A DNA stretch of 64,000 nt from Brachyhypopomus gauderio (GCF_052324685.1 NW_027506919.1:117314-181313); one strand, 5' to 3'; counted from the first letter of the stretch, positions 17,558 through 27,220 are shown. Program-made: numbers and translations. Notes: a model not told the origin generated them from the letters alone.

Positions 17558-17631
17558 GGCGCAGTGGCTTAGCTGGTCATAGCGCCTGTCTAGTAAACAG
17601 GAAGTCCTGGGTTCAAATCCCAGCGGTGCCT
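17558..17631 (+). tRNA. tRNA-Thr(AGT)
   Basis: A6, mismatched with G67; unique to this copy. Confidence 0.8.
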
Positions 17632-17711
17632 TTCTATTATGTAAGCAGTTGTTAGGTCATGACATTCAGCCTCATGCTGAAGAGCAACTGTCAAAACTTT
17701 AACACATACTG

Positions 17712-17822
17712 GGCTCTGTGGAGCAATGGATAGCGCATTGGACTTCTAGACGCAGGTGTGTGTCCATTCAAAGGTTGTGGGTTCGAGGAAGGAAGTCCTG
17801 GGTTCAAATCCCAGCGGTGCCT
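17712..17822 (+). pseudogene. Arg-Thr chimeric tRNA gene
   Basis: GTTGTGGG form. Confidence 0.85.
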
Positions 17823-17902
17823 TTCTATTATGTAAGCAGTTGTTAGGTCATGACATTCAGCCTCATGCTGAAGAGCAACTGTCAAAACTTTAACACATAC
17901 TG

Positions 17903-17992
17903 GGCTCTGTGGCGCAATGGATAGCGCATTGGACTTCTAGACGCAGGTGTGTGGCCATTCAAAGGTTGTGGGTTCGAGTCCCACCAGAGTCG
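17903..17992 (+). tRNA. tRNA-Arg(TCT), intron
   Basis: Consensus; five-T run. Confidence 0.93.
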
Positions 17993-18065
17993 TTTTTGCT
18001 TTGAAAACAACAAAATTCATTGCTCCTCACTAATGACACCAATCCACAGTAAAAAGCCATGGCGT

Positions 18066-18139
18066 GGCGCCGTGGCTTAGCTGGTCATAGCGCCTGTCTA
18101 GTAAACAGGAAGTCCTGGGTTCAAATTCCAGCGGTGCCT
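18066..18139 (+). tRNA. tRNA-Thr(AGT)
   Basis: T61. Confidence 0.85.
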
Positions 18140-18219
18140 TTCTATTATGTAAGCAGTTGTTAGGTCATGACATTCAGCCTCATGCTGAAGAGCAACTGTC
18201 AAAACTTTAACACATACTG

Positions 18220-18309
18220 GGCTCTGTGGAGCAATGGATAGCGCATTGGACTTCTAGACGCAGGTGTGTGGCCATTCAAAGGTTGTGGGTTCGAGTACCA
18301 CCAGAGTCG
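18220..18309 (+). tRNA. tRNA-Arg(TCT), intron
   Basis: A11+A61. Confidence 0.6.
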
Positions 18310-18382
18310 TTTTTTCTTTGAAAACAACAAAATTCATCGCTCCTCACTAATGACACCAATGCACAGTAAAAAGCCATGGCGC

Positions 18383-18456
18383 GGCGCCGTGGCTTAGCTG
18401 GTCATAGCGCCTGTCTAGTAAACAGGAAGTCCTGGGTTCAAATCCCAGCGGTGCCT
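18383..18456 (+). tRNA. tRNA-Thr(AGT)
   Basis: Consensus; linker TTTTT at 18474-18478. Confidence 0.94.
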
Positions 18457-18536
18457 TTCCTTTATGTAAGCAGTTTTTAGGTCATGACATTTAGCCTCCT
18501 GCTGAAGAGCAACTGTCAAAACTTTAACACATACTG

Positions 18537-18626
18537 GGCTCTGTGGCGCAATGGATAGCGCATTGGACTTCTAGACGCAGGTGTGTGGCCATTCAAAGGT
18601 TGTGGGTTCGAGTCCCACCAGAGTCA
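18537..18626 (+). tRNA. tRNA-Arg(TCT), intron
   Basis: A73. Confidence 0.85.
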
Positions 18627-18699
18627 TTTTTTCTTTGAAAACAACAAAATTCATCGCTCCTCACTAATGACACCAATCCACAGTAAAAAGCCATGGCGA

Positions 18700-18773
18700 G
18701 GCTCCGTGGCTTAGCTGGTCATAGCGCCTGTCTAGTAAACAGGAAGTCCTGGGTTCAAATCCCAGCGGTGCCT
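18700..18773 (+). tRNA. tRNA-Thr(AGT)
   Basis: T4. Confidence 0.8.
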
Positions 18774-18853
18774 TTCTATTATGTAAGCAGTTGTTAGGTC
18801 ATGACATTCAGCCTCATGCTGAAGAGCAACTGTCAAAACTTTAACACATACTG

Positions 18854-18943
18854 GGCTCTGTGGCGCAATGGATAGCACATTGGACTTCTAGACGCAGGTG
18901 TGTGGCCATTCAAAGGTTGTGGGTTCGAGTCCCACCAGAGTCG
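18854..18943 (+). tRNA. tRNA-Arg(TCT), intron
   Basis: A24; the run after it is ATTTTT. Confidence 0.78.
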
Positions 18944-19016
18944 ATTTTTCTTTGAAAACAACAAAATTCATCGCTCCTCACTAATGACACCAATCCACAG
19001 TAAAAAGCCATGGCGT

Positions 19017-19090
19017 GGCGCCGTGGCTTAGCTGGTCATAGCGCCTGTCTAGTAAACAGGAAGTCCTGGGTTCAAATCCCAGCGGTGCCT
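19017..19090 (+). tRNA. tRNA-Thr(AGT)
   Basis: Consensus. Confidence 0.94.
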
Positions 19091-19170
19091 TTCTATTATG
19101 TAAGCAGTTGTTAGGTCATGACATTCAGCCTCATGCTGAAGAGCAACTGTCAAAACTTTAACACATACTG

Positions 19171-19260
19171 GGCTCTGTGGCGCAATGGATAGCGCATTGG
19201 ACTTCTAGACGCAGGTGTGTGGCCATTCAAAGGTTGTGGGTTTGAGTCCCACCAGAGTCG
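19171..19260 (+). tRNA. tRNA-Arg(TCT), intron
   Basis: T56. Confidence 0.75.
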
Positions 19261-19333
19261 TTTTTGCTTTGAAAACAACAAAATTCATCGCTCCTCACTA
19301 ATGACACCAATCCACAGTAAAAAGCCATGGCGT

Positions 19334-19407
19334 GGCGCCGTGGCTTAGCTGGTCATAGCGCCTGTCTAGTAAACAGGAAGTCCTGGGTTCAAATTCCAGC
19401 GGTGCCT
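19334..19407 (+). tRNA. tRNA-Thr(AGT)
   Basis: T61. Confidence 0.85.
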
Positions 19408-19487
19408 TTCTATTATGTAAGCAGTTGTTAGGTCATGACATTCAGCCTCATGCTGAAGAGCAACTGTCAAAACTTTAACACATACTG

Positions 19488-19577
19488 GGCTCTGTGGAGC
19501 AATGGATAGCGCATTGGACTTCTAGACGCAGGTGTGTGGCCATTCAAAGGTTGTGGGTTCGAGTACCACCAGAGTCG
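19488..19577 (+). tRNA. tRNA-Arg(TCT), intron
   Basis: A11+A61. Confidence 0.6.
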
Positions 19578-19650
19578 TTTTTTCTTTGAAAACAACAAAA
19601 TTCATCGCTCCTCACTAATGACACCAATGCACAGTAAAAAGCCATGGCGC

Positions 19651-19724
19651 GGCGCCGTGGCTTAGCTGGTCATAGCGCCTGTCTAGTAAACAGGAAGTCC
19701 TGGGTTCAAATCCCAGCGGTGCCT
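19651..19724 (+). tRNA. tRNA-Thr(AGT)
   Basis: Consensus. Confidence 0.94.
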
Positions 19725-19804
19725 TTCCTTTATGTAAGCAGTTGTTAGGTCATGACATTCAGCCTCATGCTGAAGAGCAACTGTCAAAACTTTAACACAA
19801 ACTG

Positions 19805-19894
19805 GGCTTTGTGGCGCAATGGATAGCGCATTGGACTTCTAGACGCAGGTGTGTGGCCATTCAAAGGTTGTGGGTTCGAGTCCCACCCGAGTCA
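19805..19894 (+). tRNA. tRNA-Arg(TCT), intron
   Basis: T5+C67+A73. Confidence 0.65.
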
Positions 19895-19967
19895 TTTTTT
19901 CTTTGAAAACAACAAAATTCATCGCTCCTCACTAATGACACCAATGCACAGTAAAAAGCCATGGCGC

Positions 19968-20041
19968 GGCGCCGTGGCTTAGCTGGTCATAGCGCCTGTC
20001 TAGTAAACAGGAAGTCCTGGGTTCAAATCCCAGCGGTGCCT
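19968..20041 (+). tRNA. tRNA-Thr(AGT)
   Basis: Consensus. Confidence 0.94.
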
Positions 20042-20121
20042 TTCCTTTATGTAAGCAGTTGTTAGGTCATGACATTTAGCCTCCTGCTGAAGAGCAACTG
20101 TCAAAACTTTAACACATACTG

Positions 20122-20202
20122 GGCTCTGTGGCGCAATGGATAGCGCATTGGACTTCTAGACGCAGGTGTGTGGCCATTCAAAGGTTGTGGGTTCGAGTCC
20201 CA
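20122..20202 (+). pseudogene. tRNA-Arg(TCT), 3' end lost
   Basis: CCCA-TGG junction to the Thr at 20209. Confidence 0.9.
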
Positions 20203-20208
20203 TGGCGC

Positions 20209-20281
20209 GGCGCTGGGCTTAGCTGGTCATAGCGCCTGTCTAGTAAACAGGAAGTCCTGGGTTCAAATCCCAGCGGTGCCT
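20209..20281 (+). tRNA. tRNA-Thr(AGT), T8 deleted
   Basis: dT8 with T6. Confidence 0.55.
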
Positions 20282-20361
20282 TTCTATTATGTAAGCAGTT
20301 GTTAGGTCATGACATTCAGCCTCATGCTGAAGAGCAACTGTCAAAACTTTAACACATACTG

Positions 20362-20451
20362 GGCTCTGTGGCGCAATGGATAGCGCATTGGACTTCTAGA
20401 CGCAGGTGTGTGGCCATTCAAAGGTTGTGGGTTCGAGTACCACCAGAGTCG
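20362..20451 (+). tRNA. tRNA-Arg(TCT), intron
   Basis: A61. Confidence 0.65.
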
Positions 20452-20524
20452 TTTTTTCTTTGAAAACAACAAAATTCATCGCTCCTCACTAATGACACCA
20501 ATCCACAGTAAAAAGCCATGGCGT

Positions 20525-20598
20525 GGCGCCGTGGCTTAGCTGGTCATAGCGCCTGTCTAGTAAACAGGAAGTCCTGGGTTCAAATCCCAGCGGTGCCT
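20525..20598 (+). tRNA. tRNA-Thr(AGT)
   Basis: Consensus. Confidence 0.94.
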
Positions 20599-20678
20599 TT
20601 CTATTATGTAAGCAGTTGTTAGGTCATGACATTCAGCCTCATGCTGAAGAGCAACTGTCAAAACTTTAACACATACTG

Positions 20679-20768
20679 GGCTCTGTGGCGCAATGGATAG
20701 CGCATTGGACTTCTAGACGCAGGTGTGTGGCCATTCAAAGGTTGTGGGTTCGAGTACCACCAGAGTCG
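20679..20768 (+). tRNA. tRNA-Arg(TCT), intron
   Basis: A61. Confidence 0.65.
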
Positions 20769-20841
20769 TTTTTTCTTTGAAAACAACAAAATTCATCGCT
20801 CCTCACTAATGACACCAATGCACAGTAAAAAGCCATGTCGT

Positions 20842-20915
20842 GGCGCCGTGGCTTAGCTGGTCATAGCGCCTGTCTAGTAAACAGGAAGTCCTGGGTTCAA
20901 ATCCCAGCGGTGCCT
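20842..20915 (+). tRNA. tRNA-Thr(AGT)
   Basis: Consensus. Confidence 0.94.
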
Positions 20916-20995
20916 TTCCTTTATGTAAGCAGTTGTTAGGTCATGACATTTAGCCTCCTGCTGAAGAGCAACTGTCAAAACTTTAACACATACTG

Positions 20996-21085
20996 GGCTC
21001 TGTGGCGCAATGGATAGCGCATTGGACTTCTAGACGCAGGTGTGTGGCCATTCAAAGGTTGTGGGTTCGAGTACCACCAGAGTTG
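20996..21085 (+). tRNA. tRNA-Arg(TCT), intron
   Basis: A61+T72. Confidence 0.55.
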
Positions 21086-21158
21086 TTTTTTCTTTGAAAA
21101 CAACAAAATTCATCGCTCCTCACTATTGACACCAATGCACAGTAAAAAGCCATGGCGC

Positions 21159-21232
21159 GGCGCCGTGGCTTAGCTGGTCATAGCGCCTGTCTAGTAAACA
21201 GGAAGTCCTGGGTTCAAATCCCAGCGGTGCCT
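21159..21232 (+). tRNA. tRNA-Thr(AGT)
   Basis: Consensus. Confidence 0.94.
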
Positions 21233-21312
21233 TTCTATTATGTAAGCAGTTGTTAGGTCATGACATTCAGCCTCATGCTGAAGAGCAACTGTCAAAACTT
21301 TAACACATACTG

Positions 21313-21402
21313 GGCTCTGTGGCGCAATGGATAGCGCATTGGACTTCTAGACGCAGGTGTGTGGCCATTCAAAGGTTGTGGGTTTGAGTCCCACCAGAGT
21401 CG
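21313..21402 (+). tRNA. tRNA-Arg(TCT), intron
   Basis: T56. Confidence 0.75.
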
Positions 21403-21475
21403 TTTTTGCTTTGAAAACAACAAAATTCATCGCTCCTCACTAATGACACCAATCCACAGTAAAAAGCCATGGCGT

Positions 21476-21549
21476 GGCGCCGTGGCTTAGCTGGTCATAG
21501 CGCCTGTCTAGTAAACAGGAAGTCCTGGGTTCAAATTCCAGCGGTGCCT
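21476..21549 (+). tRNA. tRNA-Thr(AGT)
   Basis: T61. Confidence 0.85.
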
Positions 21550-21629
21550 TTCTATTATGTAAGCAGTTGTTAGGTCATGACATTCAGCCTCATGCTGAAG
21601 AGCAACTGTCAAAACTTTAACACATACTG

Positions 21630-21719
21630 GGCTCTGTGGAGCAATGGATAGCGCATTGGACTTCTAGACGCAGGTGTGTGGCCATTCAAAGGTTGTGGGT
21701 TCGAGTACCACCAGAGTCG
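21630..21719 (+). tRNA. tRNA-Arg(TCT), intron
   Basis: A11+A61. Confidence 0.6.
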
Positions 21720-21792
21720 TTTTTTCTTTGAAAACAACAAAATTCATCGCTCCTCACTAATGACACCAATGCACAGTAAAAAGCCATGGCGC

Positions 21793-21866
21793 GGCGCCGT
21801 GGCTTAGCTGGTCATAGCGCCTGTCTAGTAAACAGGAAGTCCTGGGTTCAAATCCCAGCGGTGCCT
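21793..21866 (+). tRNA. tRNA-Thr(AGT)
   Basis: Consensus. Confidence 0.94.
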
Positions 21867-21946
21867 TTCTATTATGTAAGCAGTTGTTAGGTCATGACAT
21901 TCAGCCTCATGCTGAAGAGCAACTGTCAAAACTTTAACACATACTG

Positions 21947-22036
21947 GGCTCTGTGGAGCAATGGATAGCGCATTGGACTTCTAGACGCAGGTGTGTGGCC
22001 ATTCAAAGGTTGTGGGTTCGAGTACCACCAGAGTCG
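21947..22036 (+). tRNA. tRNA-Arg(TCT), intron
   Basis: A11+A61. Confidence 0.6.
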
Positions 22037-22109
22037 TTTTTTCTTTGAAAACAACAAAATTCATCGCTCCTCACTAATGACACCAATGCACAGTAAAAAG
22101 CCATGGCGC

Positions 22110-22183
22110 GGCGCCGTGGCTTAGCTGGTCATAGCGCCTGTCTAGTAAACAGGAAGTCCTGGCTTCAAATCCCAGCGGTGCCT
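22110..22183 (+). tRNA. tRNA-Thr(AGT)
   Basis: C53; unique, breaks the T stem and B box. Confidence 0.75.
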
Positions 22184-22263
22184 TTCTATTATGTAAGCAG
22201 TTGTTAGGTCATGACATTCAGCCTCATGCTGAAGAGCAACTGTCAAAACTTTAACACATACTG

Positions 22264-22353
22264 GGCTCTGTGGCGCAATGGATAGCGCATTGGACTTCTA
22301 GACGCAGGTGTGTGGCCATTCAAAGGTTGTGGGTTCGAGTACCACCAGAGTCG
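22264..22353 (+). tRNA. tRNA-Arg(TCT), intron
   Basis: A61. Confidence 0.65.
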
Positions 22354-22426
22354 TTTTTTCTTTGAAAACAACAAAATTCATCGCTCCTCACTAATGACAC
22401 CAATGCACAGTAAAAAGCCATGGCGC

Positions 22427-22500
22427 GGCGCCGTGGCTTAGCTGGTCATAGCGCCTGTCTAGTAAACAGGAAGTCCTGGGTTCAAATCCCAGCGGTGCCT
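22427..22500 (+). tRNA. tRNA-Thr(AGT)
   Basis: Consensus. Confidence 0.94.
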
Positions 22501-22580
22501 TTCCTTTATGTAAGCAGTTGTTAGGTCATGACATTTAGCCTCCTGCTGAAGAGCAACTGTCAAAACTTTAACACATACTG

Positions 22581-22670
22581 GGCTCTGTGGCGCAATGGAT
22601 AGCGCATTGGACTTCTAGACGCAGGTGTGTGGCCATTCAAAGGTTGTGGGTTCGAGTACCACCAGAGTTG
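22581..22670 (+). tRNA. tRNA-Arg(TCT), intron
   Basis: A61+T72. Confidence 0.55.
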
Positions 22671-22743
22671 TTTTTTCTTTGAAAACAACAAAATTCATCG
22701 CTCCTCACTATTGACACCAATGCACAGTAAAAAGCCATGGCGC

Positions 22744-22817
22744 GGCGCCGTGGCTTAGCTGGTCATAGCGCCTGTCTAGTAAACAGGAAGTCCTGGGTTC
22801 AAATCCCAGCGGTGCCT
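22744..22817 (+). tRNA. tRNA-Thr(AGT)
   Basis: Consensus. Confidence 0.94.
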
Positions 22818-22897
22818 TTCCTTTATGTAAGCAGTTGTTAGGTCATGACATTCAGCCTCATGCTGAAGAGCAACTGTCAAAACTTTAACACAAACTG

Positions 22898-22987
22898 GGC
22901 TTTGTGGCGCAATGGATAGCGCATTGGACTTCTAGACGCAGGTGTGTGGCCATTCAAAGGTTGTGGGTTCGAGTCCCACCCGAGTCA
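22898..22987 (+). tRNA. tRNA-Arg(TCT), intron
   Basis: T5+C67+A73. Confidence 0.65.
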
Positions 22988-23060
22988 TTTTTTCTTTGAA
23001 AACAACAAAATTCATCGCTCCTCACTAATGACACCAATGCACAGTAAAAAGCCATGGCGT

Positions 23061-23134
23061 GGCACCGTGGCTTAGCTGGTCATAGCGCCTGTCTAGTAAA
23101 CAGGAAGTCCTGGGTTCAAATCCCAGCGGTGCCT
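23061..23134 (+). tRNA. tRNA-Thr(AGT)
   Basis: A4; makes the acceptor stem fully Watson-Crick. Confidence 0.93.
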
Positions 23135-23214
23135 TTCCTTTATGTAAGCAGTTGTTAGGTCATGACATTTAGCCTCCTGCTGAAGAGCAACTGTCAAAAC
23201 TTTAACACATACTG

Positions 23215-23295
23215 GGCTCTGTGGCGCAATGGATAGCGCATTGGACTTCTAGACGCAGGTGTGTGGCCATTCAAAGGTTGTGGGTTCGAGTCCCA
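23215..23295 (+). pseudogene. tRNA-Arg(TCT), 3' end lost
   Basis: CCCA-TGG junction to the Thr at 23302. Confidence 0.9.
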
Positions 23296-23301
23296 TGGCG
23301 C

Positions 23302-23375
23302 GGCGCCGTGGCTTAGCTGGTCATAGCGCCTGTCTAGTAAACAGGAAGTCCTGGGTTCAAATCCCAGCGGTGCCT
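23302..23375 (+). tRNA. tRNA-Thr(AGT)
   Basis: Consensus. Confidence 0.94.
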
Positions 23376-23455
23376 TTCTATTATGTAAGCAGTTGTTAGG
23401 TCATGACATTCAGCCTCATGCTGAAGAGCAACTGTCAAAACTTTAACACATACTG

Positions 23456-23545
23456 GGCTCTGTGGCGCAATGGATAGCGCATTGGACTTCTAGACGCAGG
23501 TGTGTGGCCATTCAAAGGTTGTGGGTTCAAGTCCCACCAGAGTAG
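23456..23545 (+). tRNA. tRNA-Arg(TCT), intron
   Basis: A57 (tolerated purine) and A72, which breaks the G1-C72 pair. Confidence 0.7.
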
Positions 23546-23618
23546 TTTTTTCTTTGAAAACAACAAAATTCATCGCTACTCACTAATGACACCAATCCAC
23601 AGTAAAAAGCCATGGCGT

Positions 23619-23692
23619 GGCGCCGTGGCTTAGCTGGTCATAGCGCCTGTCTAGTAAACAGGAAGTCCTGGGTTCAAATCCCAGCGGTGCCT
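23619..23692 (+). tRNA. tRNA-Thr(AGT)
   Basis: Consensus. Confidence 0.94.
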
Positions 23693-23772
23693 TTCTATTA
23701 TGTAAGCAGTTGTTAGGTCATGACATTCAGCCTCATGCTGAAGAGCAACTGTCAAAACTTTAACACATACTG

Positions 23773-23883
23773 GGCTCTGTGGAGCAATGGATAGCGCATT
23801 GGACTTCTAGACGCAGGTGTGTGTCCATTCAAAGGTTGTGGGTTCGAGGAAGGAAGTCCTGGGTTCAAATCCCAGTGGTGCCT
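23773..23883 (+). pseudogene. Arg-Thr chimeric tRNA gene
   Basis: Thr part has T66 (CAGTGG). Confidence 0.85.
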
Positions 23884-23963
23884 TTCTATTATGTAAGCAG
23901 TTGTTAGGTCATGACATTCAGCCTCATGCTGAAGAGCAACTGTCAAAACTTTAACACATACTG

Positions 23964-24053
23964 GGCTCTGTGGCGCAATGGATAGCGCATTGGACTTCTA
24001 GACGCAGGTGTGTGGCCATTCAAAGGTTGTGGGTTCGAGTCCCCCCAGAGTCG
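23964..24053 (+). tRNA. tRNA-Arg(TCT), intron
   Basis: C64. Confidence 0.75.
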
Positions 24054-24126
24054 TTTTTTCTTTGAAAACAACAAAATTCATCGCTCCTCACTAATGACAC
24101 CAATCCACAGTAAAAAGCCATGTCGT

Positions 24127-24200
24127 GGCGCCGTGGCTTAGCTGGTCATAGCGCCTGTCTAGTAAACAGGAAGTCCTGGGTTCAAATCCCAGCGGTGCCT
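24127..24200 (+). tRNA. tRNA-Thr(AGT)
   Basis: Consensus. Confidence 0.94.
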
Positions 24201-24280
24201 TTCTATTATGTAAGCAGTTGTTAGGTCATGACATTCAGCCTCATGCTGAAGAGCAACTGTCAAAACTTTAACACATACTG

Positions 24281-24370
24281 GGCTCTGTGGTGCAATGGAT
24301 AGCGCATTGGACTTCTAGACGCAGGTGTGTGGCCATTCAAAGGTTGTGGGTTCGAGTCCCACCAGAGTCG
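24281..24370 (+). tRNA. tRNA-Arg(TCT), intron
   Basis: T11. Confidence 0.88.
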
Positions 24371-24443
24371 TTTTTTCTTTGAAAACAACAAAATTCATCG
24401 CTCCTCACTAATGACACCAATCCACAGTAAAAATCCATGGCGT

Positions 24444-24517
24444 GGCGCCGTGGCTTAGCTGGTCATAGCGCCTGTCTAGTAAACAGGAAGTCCTGGGTTC
24501 AAATCCCAGCGGTGCCT
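24444..24517 (+). tRNA. tRNA-Thr(AGT)
   Basis: Consensus. Confidence 0.94.
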
Positions 24518-24597
24518 TTCTATTATGTAAGCAGTTGTTAGGTCATGACATTCAGCCTCATGCTGAAGAGCAACTGTCAAAACTTTAACACATACTG

Positions 24598-24687
24598 GGC
24601 TCTGTGGCGCAATGGATAGCGCATTGGACTTCTAGACGCAGGTGTGTGGCCATTCAAAGGTTGTGGGTTTGAGTCCCACCAGAGTCG
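24598..24687 (+). tRNA. tRNA-Arg(TCT), intron
   Basis: T56. Confidence 0.75.
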
Positions 24688-24760
24688 TTTTTGCTTTGAA
24701 AACAACAAAATTCATCGCTCCTCACTAATGACACCAATCCACAGTAAAAAGCCATGGCGT

Positions 24761-24834
24761 GGCGCCGTGGCTTAGCTGGTCATAGCGCCTGTCTAGTAAA
24801 CAGGAAGTCCTGGGTTCAAATTCCAGCGGTGCCT
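24761..24834 (+). tRNA. tRNA-Thr(AGT)
   Basis: T61. Confidence 0.85.
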
Positions 24835-24914
24835 TTCTATTATGTAAGCAGTTGTTAGGTCATGACATTCAGCCTCATGCTGAAGAGCAACTGTCAAAAC
24901 TTTAACACATACTG

Positions 24915-25004
24915 GGCTCTGTGGAGCAATGGATAGCGCATTGGACTTCTAGACGCAGGTGTGTGGCCATTCAAAGGTTGTGGGTTCGAGTACCACCAGA
25001 GTCG
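24915..25004 (+). tRNA. tRNA-Arg(TCT), intron
   Basis: A11+A61. Confidence 0.6.
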
Positions 25005-25077
25005 TTTTTTCTTTGAAAACAACAAAATTCATCGCTCCTCACTAATGACACCAATGCACAGTAAAAAGCCATGGCGC

Positions 25078-25151
25078 GGCGCCGTGGCTTAGCTGGTCAT
25101 AGCGCCTGTCTAGTAAACAGGAAGTCCTGGGTTCAAATCCCAGCGGTGCCT
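25078..25151 (+). tRNA. tRNA-Thr(AGT)
   Basis: Consensus. Confidence 0.94.
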
Positions 25152-25231
25152 TTCTATTATGTAAGCAGTTGTTAGGTCATGACATTCAGCCTCATGCTGA
25201 AGAGCAACTGTCAAAACTTTAACACATACTG

Positions 25232-25321
25232 GGCTCTGTGGAGCAATGGATAGCGCATTGGACTTCTAGACGCAGGTGTGTGGCCATTCAAAGGTTGTGG
25301 GTTCGAGTACCACCAGAGTCG
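25232..25321 (+). tRNA. tRNA-Arg(TCT), intron
   Basis: A11+A61. Confidence 0.6.
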
Positions 25322-25394
25322 TTTTTTCTTTGAAAACAACAAAATTCATCGCTCCTCACTAATGACACCAATGCACAGTAAAAAGCCATGGCGC

Positions 25395-25468
25395 GGCGCC
25401 GTGGCTTAGCTGGTCATAGCGCCTGTCTAGTAAACAGGAAGTCCTGGGTTCAAATCCCAGCGGTGCCT
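25395..25468 (+). tRNA. tRNA-Thr(AGT)
   Basis: Consensus. Confidence 0.94.
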
Positions 25469-25548
25469 TTCTATTATGTAAGCAGTTGTTAGGTCATGAC
25501 ATTCAGCCTCATGCTGAAGAGCAACTGTCAAAACTTTAACACATACTG

Positions 25549-25638
25549 GGCTCTGTGGCGCAATGGATAGCGCATTGGACTTCTAGACGCAGGTGTGTGG
25601 CCATTCAAAGGTTGTGGGTTCAAGTCCCACCAGAGTAG
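25549..25638 (+). tRNA. tRNA-Arg(TCT), intron
   Basis: A57+A72, as at 23456. Confidence 0.7.
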
Positions 25639-25711
25639 TTTTTTCTTTGAAAACAACAAAATTCATCGCTACTCACTAATGACACCAATCCACAGTAAAA
25701 AGCCATGGCGT

Positions 25712-25785
25712 GGCGCCGTGGCTTAGCTGGTCATAGCGCCTGTCTAGTAAACAGGAAGTCCTGGGTTCAAATCCCAGCGGTGCCT
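25712..25785 (+). tRNA. tRNA-Thr(AGT)
   Basis: Consensus. Confidence 0.94.
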
Positions 25786-25865
25786 TTCTATTATGTAAGC
25801 AGTTGTTAGGTCATGACATTCAGCCTCATGCTGAAGAGCAACTGTCAAAACTTTAACACATACTG

Positions 25866-25955
25866 GGCTCTGTGGCGCAATGGATAGCGCATTGGACTTC
25901 TAGACGACGGTGTGTGGCCATTCAAAGGTTGTGGGTTCGAGTCCCACCAGAGTCG
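25866..25955 (+). tRNA. tRNA-Arg(TCT), intron
   Basis: Consensus exons; intron starts GACGACGG. Confidence 0.93.
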
Positions 25956-26028
25956 TTTTTGCTTTGAAAACAACAAAATTCATCGCTCCTCACTAATGAC
26001 ACCAATCCACAGTAAAAAGCCATGGCGT

Positions 26029-26102
26029 GGCGCCGTGGCTTAGCTGGTCATAGCGCCTGTCTAGTAAACAGGAAGTCCTGGGTTCAAATTCCAGCGGTGC
26101 CT
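26029..26102 (+). tRNA. tRNA-Thr(AGT)
   Basis: T61. Confidence 0.85.
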
Positions 26103-26182
26103 TTCTATTATGTAAGCAGTTGTTAGGTCATGACATTCAGCCTCATGCTGAAGAGCAACTGTCAAAACTTTAACACATACTG

Positions 26183-26272
26183 GGCTCTGTGGAGCAATGG
26201 ATAGCGCATTGGACTTCTAGACGCAGGTGTGTGGCCATTCAAAGGTTGTGGGTTCGAGTACCACCAGAGTCA
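26183..26272 (+). tRNA. tRNA-Arg(TCT), intron
   Basis: A11+A61+A73. Confidence 0.55.
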
Positions 26273-26345
26273 TTTTTTCTTTGAAAACAACAAAATTCAT
26301 CGCTCCTCACTAATGACACCAATGCACAGTAAAAAGCCATGGCGC

Positions 26346-26419
26346 GGCGCCGTGGCTTAGCTGGTCATAGCGCCTGTCTAGTAAACAGGAAGTCCTGGGT
26401 TCAAATCCCAGCGGTGCCT
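26346..26419 (+). tRNA. tRNA-Thr(AGT)
   Basis: Consensus. Confidence 0.94.
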
Positions 26420-26499
26420 TTCCTTTATGTAAGCAGTTGTTAGGTCATGACATTCAGCCTCATGCTGAAGAGCAACTGTCAAAACTTTAACACAAACTG

Positions 26500-26589
26500 G
26501 GCTTTGTGGCGCAATGGATAGCGCATTGGACTTCTAGACGCAGGTGTGTGGCCATTCAAAGGTTGTGGGTTCGAGTACCACCAGAGTCG
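26500..26589 (+). tRNA. tRNA-Arg(TCT), intron
   Basis: T5+A61; looks like a recombinant of the T5+C67+A73 class (5' half) and the A61 class (3' half). Confidence 0.6.
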
Positions 26590-26662
26590 TTTTTTCTTTG
26601 AAAACAACAAAATTCATCGCTCCTCACTAATGACACCAATGCACAGTAAAAAGCCATGGCGC

Positions 26663-26736
26663 GGCGCCGTGGCTTAGCTGGTCATAGCGCCTGTCTAGTA
26701 AACAGGAAGTCCTGGGTTCAAATCCCAGCGGTGCCT
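26663..26736 (+). tRNA. tRNA-Thr(AGT)
   Basis: Consensus. Confidence 0.94.
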
Positions 26737-26816
26737 TTCCTTTATGTAAGCAGTTGTTAGGTCATGACATTTAGCCTCCTGCTGAAGAGCAACTGTCAAA
26801 ACTTTAACACATACTG

Positions 26817-26906
26817 GGCTCTGTGGCGCAATGGATAGCGCATTGGACTTCTAGACGCAGGTGTGTGGCCATTCAAAGGTTGTGGGTTCGAGTCCCACCC
26901 GAGTCA
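26817..26906 (+). tRNA. tRNA-Arg(TCT), intron
   Basis: C67+A73. Confidence 0.7.
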
Positions 26907-26979
26907 TTTTTTCTTTGAAAACAACAAAATTCATCACTCCTCACTAATGACACCAATGCACAGTAAAAAGCCATGGCGC

Positions 26980-27053
26980 GGCGCCGTGGCTTAGCTGGTC
27001 ATAGCGCCTGTCTAGTAAACAGGAAGTCCTGGGTTCAAATCCCAGCGGTGCCT
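26980..27053 (+). tRNA. tRNA-Thr(AGT)
   Basis: Consensus. Confidence 0.94.
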
Positions 27054-27133
27054 TTCCTTTATGTAAGCAGTTGTTAGGTCATGACATTTAGCCTCCTGCT
27101 GAAGAGCAACTGTCAAAACTTTAACACATACTG

Positions 27134-27214
27134 GGCTCCGTGGCGCAATGGATAGCGCATTGGACTTCTAGACGCAGGTGTGTGGCCATTCAAAGGTTGT
27201 GGGTTCGAGTCCCA
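27134..27214 (+). pseudogene. tRNA-Arg(TCT), 3' end lost
   Basis: Also has C6 (GGCTCCG). Junction to the Thr at 27221. Confidence 0.9.
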
Positions 27215-27220
27215 TGGCGC

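Larger units (their letters stand above)
10986..19333 (+). repeat. Higher-order repeat, 5,062-bp offset
   Basis: Units starting 10986-13955 recur as 16048-19017. Within this span the five-unit block 12496-14271 also recurs as 14272-16047 (1,776-bp offset). Confidence 0.8.
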
